Shown: in pieces, positions 6,274 through 8,678 of the stretch
Position numbering within the stretch: position 1 is the first letter of the stretch
Layout of the letters: each line of letters starts with the position of its first letter
DNA from: an uncultured Bacillota bacterium
GTDB taxonomy: Bacteria > Bacillota > Clostridia > Peptostreptococcales > Anaerovoracaceae
Assembly (NCBI GenBank): GCA_946546075.1
Contig: CAMNNV010000042.1
Location: 1-8,678 of the forward strand
Reading direction: 5' to 3'
DNA length: 8,678 nucleotides
Made by a program: the position numbers and the translations under genes
Notes under the pieces: model-generated
The model's input: the letters and a program-made list of their open reading frames with translations, nothing else
Told to the model about the DNA's origin: nothing
Database searches by the model: none

Positions 6274-7566
6274 ATGATTCCATTATCCACAAGAATGAGA
6301 CCCTCGGGGCTTGAAGAATTCGTGGGCCAGACCCACTTCATGTACGAAGGGTCGCTGTTCTATAACTCAATAAAAAACAAGACATTTGATTCTGCCATTT
6401 TTTTCGGACCTTCCGGGACGGGGAAAACGACGCTGGCAAGGCTCATCGCCAAGGAGATGGACAGCAATTTCGTAGAGATCAATGCGTCCACGACCGGGAC
6501 GAAGGAGCTGAAGTCCATCCTCGAGACTGCACAGCTGCGCTTCAGCGGCCTGATGCAGGAGACGACGTGCCTCTACGTAGATGAGGTGCACAGGTGGAAC
6601 AAACTGCAGCAGGATTCTCTTCTGAAGGCCATCGAAGAAGGCATCGTAAGATTCATAGGAAGTACCACGGAGAATCCTTATTTCTCTGTGAACAATGCCA
6701 TCCTCAGCAGAGTCCGGAACATCTATGAGTTCCACAGACTGACGACAGATGAGATCCTCGTCGTCCTGAAGCGGACGATCAACGATACCGAGAAGGGCTT
6801 TGGAGGCCTGGACATCCGGTATGACGAGGATGCTCTTCGCATACTCGCGGACATGAGCAGCGGGGACTGCAGAGTCGCCCTGGATACTTTGGGATTCATC
6901 ATCGATAACCTGGGAGAGGGAGAGAAGCTCTCGAAGGAGATCGTTGCCGAGGCCATGCAGAGGCAGACCACCTTTTATGATAAGGAAGAGGATAAGTACA
7001 ACCTCCTGTCGGCGCTTCAGAAATCCATCCGGGGCAGCGACCCACATGCGGCGATCCACTATCTGGCCCGTCTTCTTCAGGGCGGAGCAGATATCATGAT
7101 GATCGGAAGAAGACTCATGGTCATGGCAAGCGAAGATGTGGGCATGGCATACCCGAGCGCCATTTCGGTGGTGACTTCCTGCGTGCAGGCGGCTCAGATG
7201 ATCGGTCTTCCGGAGGCAAAAATCAATCTGGCGGAAGCTGTCGTGCTGCTGGCATCCTGTCCGAAATCGAACGCATCCTGTCAGGCACTTTATGCGGCGG
7301 AGAGCGACCTTAAGCACAAGAAAATCGATGACGTGCCGGCCCATCTGATGGATTCGCACTACAGCGGTGCCGCCAAGCTGGGCCGCGGGCTGGACTATAA
7401 ATACCCTCACTCCTATGGTGGCTATGTGACACAGCAGTACCTGCCGGACAATCTTTACAAAGAAGGCGTGAAGTACTACAAACCGACGAATAACGGCAGC
7501 GAGTCGTCATTCAAAAAATATCTGGAAGAATTGGAGAGGATCGATGAGAGAAATAAGAAGGGCTGA
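6274..7566 (+). CDS. rarA: RarA/MgsA AAA+ ATPase (replication-associated recombination protein A)
   Basis: A 430-aa cytoplasmic AAA+ ATPase of the RarA/MgsA/WRNIP1 family, related to clamp-loader subunits and acting at stalled replication forks. The N-terminus has the family opening RMRPSGLEEFVGQ. Walker A GPSGTGKT is at 45-52, Walker B CLYVDEVHRWNK has D103 and E104, sensor 1 IGSTTENP is at 128-135, and the arginine finger SRVR is at 145-148. Sensor 2 lies in SSGDCRVALDTLG. The C-terminal tetramerisation half shows the expected ASEDVGMAYPSA, ARLLQGGAD and YKYPHSYGGYV segments. Length is normal for the family. Some usually invariant positions vary: FGPSG replaces WGPPG, and HRWNK replaces HRFNK. 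AGGA at 6264-6267, 6 nt upstream, supports the ATG. The end overlaps the ispH fusion by 23 nt. Confidence 0.93.
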   Translation: MIPLSTRMRPSGLEEFVGQTHFMYEGSLFYNSIKNKTFDSAIFFGPSGTGKTTLARLIAKEMDSNFVEINASTTGTKELKSILETAQLRFSGLMQETTCLYVDEVHRWNKLQQDSLLKAIEEGIVRFIGSTTENPYFSVNNAILSRVRNIYEFHRLTTDEILVVLKRTINDTEKGFGGLDIRYDEDALRILADMSSGDCRVALDTLGFIIDNLGEGEKLSKEIVAEAMQRQTTFYDKEEDKYNLLSALQKSIRGSDPHAAIHYLARLLQGGADIMMIGRRLMVMASEDVGMAYPSAISVVTSCVQAAQMIGLPEAKINLAEAVVLLASCPKSNASCQALYAAESDLKHKKIDDVPAHLMDSHYSGAAKLGRGLDYKYPHSYGGYVTQQYLPDNLYKEGVKYYKPTNNGSESSFKKYLEELERIDERNKKG

Positions 7567-8678
7567 GAACGCGGGGTTCTGCTTCGGAGTAAAGCAGGCT
7601 ATCCTCAAGGCGGAGGAAGCCGCGCTCGCAAGTGAAGACAGGATCTACTCCATGGGTCCCCTCATACATAACAGTATCGTTACGGACGAGCTTTCGGATA
7701 AGGGCGTGGATATCGCAAAGGATATCAATGAAGTCCCTGACGGATCCACAGTCATCATACGGTCCCACGGGGAAGGCAGGAAGTTCTATGAAGAGGCAGA
7801 GAAAAAGAGTCTGCACCTCATCGATGCTACCTGTCCTTTTGTTGCGAAGATCCACAAACTCGTAAGTGAAGCGGACAAGCAGGTGCTCATCGTCGGTGAC
7901 GCAAAGCATCCGGAGGTCATGGGCATAGACGGGTGGTGCAGCAGCCCGGCGATCATCGCAGATTCCTACGAGAAGGCGCGCGATATAGAGGTTGATGAAC
8001 TCTTTCTCGTCACGCAGACGACGATCCGGCAGGAGATGCTGGACGAAGTTCTCTCCGCGCTGGAAGAGAAAAACATCGACGTGGATGTGCATAATACCAT
8101 CTGCAATGCCACGTCAAAGAGGCAGGAATCCTGCAGAGACCTCGCCGAAGAATCGGATATGATGATCGTCATCGGAGACAGAAACAGTTCTAATACAAAA
8201 AAGCTCTGGGAAATCTCCAAAAACTCATGTGAGAACACCTATTTTGTCGAGAATATTCAAGATTTGCCATTGAAAGAGGTTGAAAAATGTAATAGAATAG
8301 GTGTAGCTGCGGGGGCATCGACCCCTGAACGCATAATTAAGGAGGTTATTGCCAGAATGAGTGATATGACACTTGAAAACAAAGAATTAACAATGGCAGA
8401 CGTCATGGACCAGATCGATAAGTCCCTGAGATTGCCGAGGGGCGGAGAAACTGTTACAGGAACAGTTCATCAGGTAAATGACAAAGAGGTTATCGTGAAC
8501 CTGGGAATCAAGAAGGATGGTATTCTGCCTGCAAGCGAAGTGAACCTTGAAGAAGGACAGACACTTTCAGACCTTTTCAAAGAAGGAGATGAAGTCAAAG
8601 CTAAGGTTATCAGAAATTCAGATGACAAAGATGGCGGCGGGATCCTGCTTTCCAAGAAGAAGTTAGAAATCAGTGCTA
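7544..8678 (+). CDS. ispH: IspH-ribosomal protein S1 fusion (partial, runs off right edge)
   Basis: Residues 1-272 are IspH (4-hydroxy-3-methylbut-2-enyl diphosphate reductase), the iron-sulfur enzyme of the last MEP-pathway step making IPP and DMAPP. The three cluster cysteines are C13 (GFCFGV), C97 (ATCPF) and C187 (ICNATSKRQ). H42, H75, H122 and E124 (KHPEV), SSNT at 215-218 and GASTPE at 257-262 match the active site. After a linker of about 28 residues, a ribosomal S1 repeat begins near residue 300 (GGETVTGTVHQV, then KKDGILPASE) and continues to the window end at codon 378. Such fusions are common in Clostridia, usually with several S1 repeats. The frame is open throughout. GGAG at 7533-7536 lies 7 nt before the ATG, inside rarA. 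Base composition falls in GC from about 8180. Confidence 0.95.
   Translation, partial: MREIRRAENAGFCFGVKQAILKAEEAALASEDRIYSMGPLIHNSIVTDELSDKGVDIAKDINEVPDGSTVIIRSHGEGRKFYEEAEKKSLHLIDATCPFVAKIHKLVSEADKQVLIVGDAKHPEVMGIDGWCSSPAIIADSYEKARDIEVDELFLVTQTTIRQEMLDEVLSALEEKNIDVDVHNTICNATSKRQESCRDLAEESDMMIVIGDRNSSNTKKLWEISKNSCENTYFVENIQDLPLKEVEKCNRIGVAAGASTPERIIKEVIARMSDMTLENKELTMADVMDQIDKSLRLPRGGETVTGTVHQVNDKEVIVNLGIKKDGILPASEVNLEEGQTLSDLFKEGDEVKAKVIRNSDDKDGGGILLSKKKLEISA
8270..8298 (+). promoter_or_regulatory. Candidate internal promoter for S1 inside ispH
   Basis: TTGAAA (8270-8275) and TAGAAT (8293-8298) are separated by exactly 17 bp, each matching the sigma-A consensus at 5 of 6 positions. It sits in the AT-rich 3' end of the ispH part. 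Transcription would start near 8305, about 50 nt upstream of the internal ATG at 8357. It is the best promoter match I see in the window. Chance occurrence in an AT-rich coding stretch cannot be excluded. Confidence 0.5.
8338..8345 (+). promoter_or_regulatory. Near-perfect internal Shine-Dalgarno at the IspH/S1 boundary
   Basis: TAAGGAGG at 8338-8345, continuing as TTAT, matches the full anti-Shine-Dalgarno complement TAAGGAGGTGAT at all but one position. It lies 11 nt upstream of the in-frame ATG at 8357 and is stronger than the site of any complete gene here. It overlaps the last codons of the IspH domain. Confidence 0.7.
8357..8678 (+). other. rpsA: Alternative S1-only product from internal start (partial)
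   Basis: The in-frame ATG at 8357 (codon 272 of the fusion) lies where IspH homologues normally end (after KEVIAR) and where an S1 protein would begin (MSDMTLENKEL). Together with the Shine-Dalgarno at 8338-8345 and the promoter-like pair at 8270-8298, it would give a free S1 protein, which binds mRNA on the 30S subunit, besides the fusion. A second ATG at 8366 is less well placed. The first S1 repeat is present; the rest lies beyond the window. That free S1 is made is inference. Confidence 0.5.

Noticed and set aside
6367..7410. Long open frame on the - strand (about 347 codons) opposite rarA
   Set aside because: It is fully antisense to a clear AAA+ gene, has no recognisable domain, and is rich in H, R, Q and L as expected for the complement of this codon usage.

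Overview
The window looks like a chromosomal segment of a Gram-positive anaerobe of the class Clostridia (Eubacteriales). GC is intermediate, arginine is mostly AGA/AGG, and genes are tightly packed behind purine-rich Shine-Dalgarno sites. The Tad-type pilus genes are of the Firmicutes kind, with a DUF5702-like gene and a DUF6382-like gene. The right edge carries an IspH-ribosomal protein S1 fusion, which is typical of Clostridia. An Anaerovoracaceae/Family XIII-like host would fit, but that is a guess.

Layout, all genes on the + strand. (1) Positions 1-135: the tail of an unseen upstream unit, closed by a strong intrinsic terminator (30-63), then an AT-rich promoter region with a perfect 8-bp-arm palindrome overlapping the -35 box. 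(2) Positions 160-6193: a compact Tad-like pilus/secretion operon. In order it encodes the CpaF/TadA ATPase, TadB and TadC inner-membrane platform proteins, a 52-aa Flp1-like pilin (not previously delimited, behind the strongest Shine-Dalgarno of the operon), a 131-aa TadE-like pseudopilin, a DUF5702-like pseudopilin-type protein, a 249-aa TadE-like protein ending in two H-x3-C-x22-C-x2-C metal-binding modules, and a stand-alone DUF6382-like protein lacking its usual FHA partner. Most junctions overlap or are a few bases apart, so the products are probably made together by translational coupling. No prepilin peptidase, TadZ/CpaE, CpaB/RcpC or outer-membrane secretin lies in the window. (3) Positions 6194-6273: a short intergenic gap with a candidate promoter. 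(4) Positions 6274-8678: a housekeeping unit with rarA/mgsA (AAA+ recombination factor at replication forks), overlapped by an ispH-rpsA fusion that runs off the right edge.

In the pilus operon, CpaF would power assembly on the TadB/TadC platform, extruding the Flp-like subunit with the TadE-like and DUF5702-like proteins as minor or anchoring subunits; DUF6382 is probably a cytoplasmic accessory. The two most notable observations are the tandem zinc-ribbon-like C-terminus of the second TadE-like protein, and a complete internal expression signal inside ispH. That signal is TTGAAA-17 bp-TAGAAT, then a near-perfect Shine-Dalgarno, then an in-frame ATG exactly at the IspH/S1 boundary. It suggests that S1 is also made alone.
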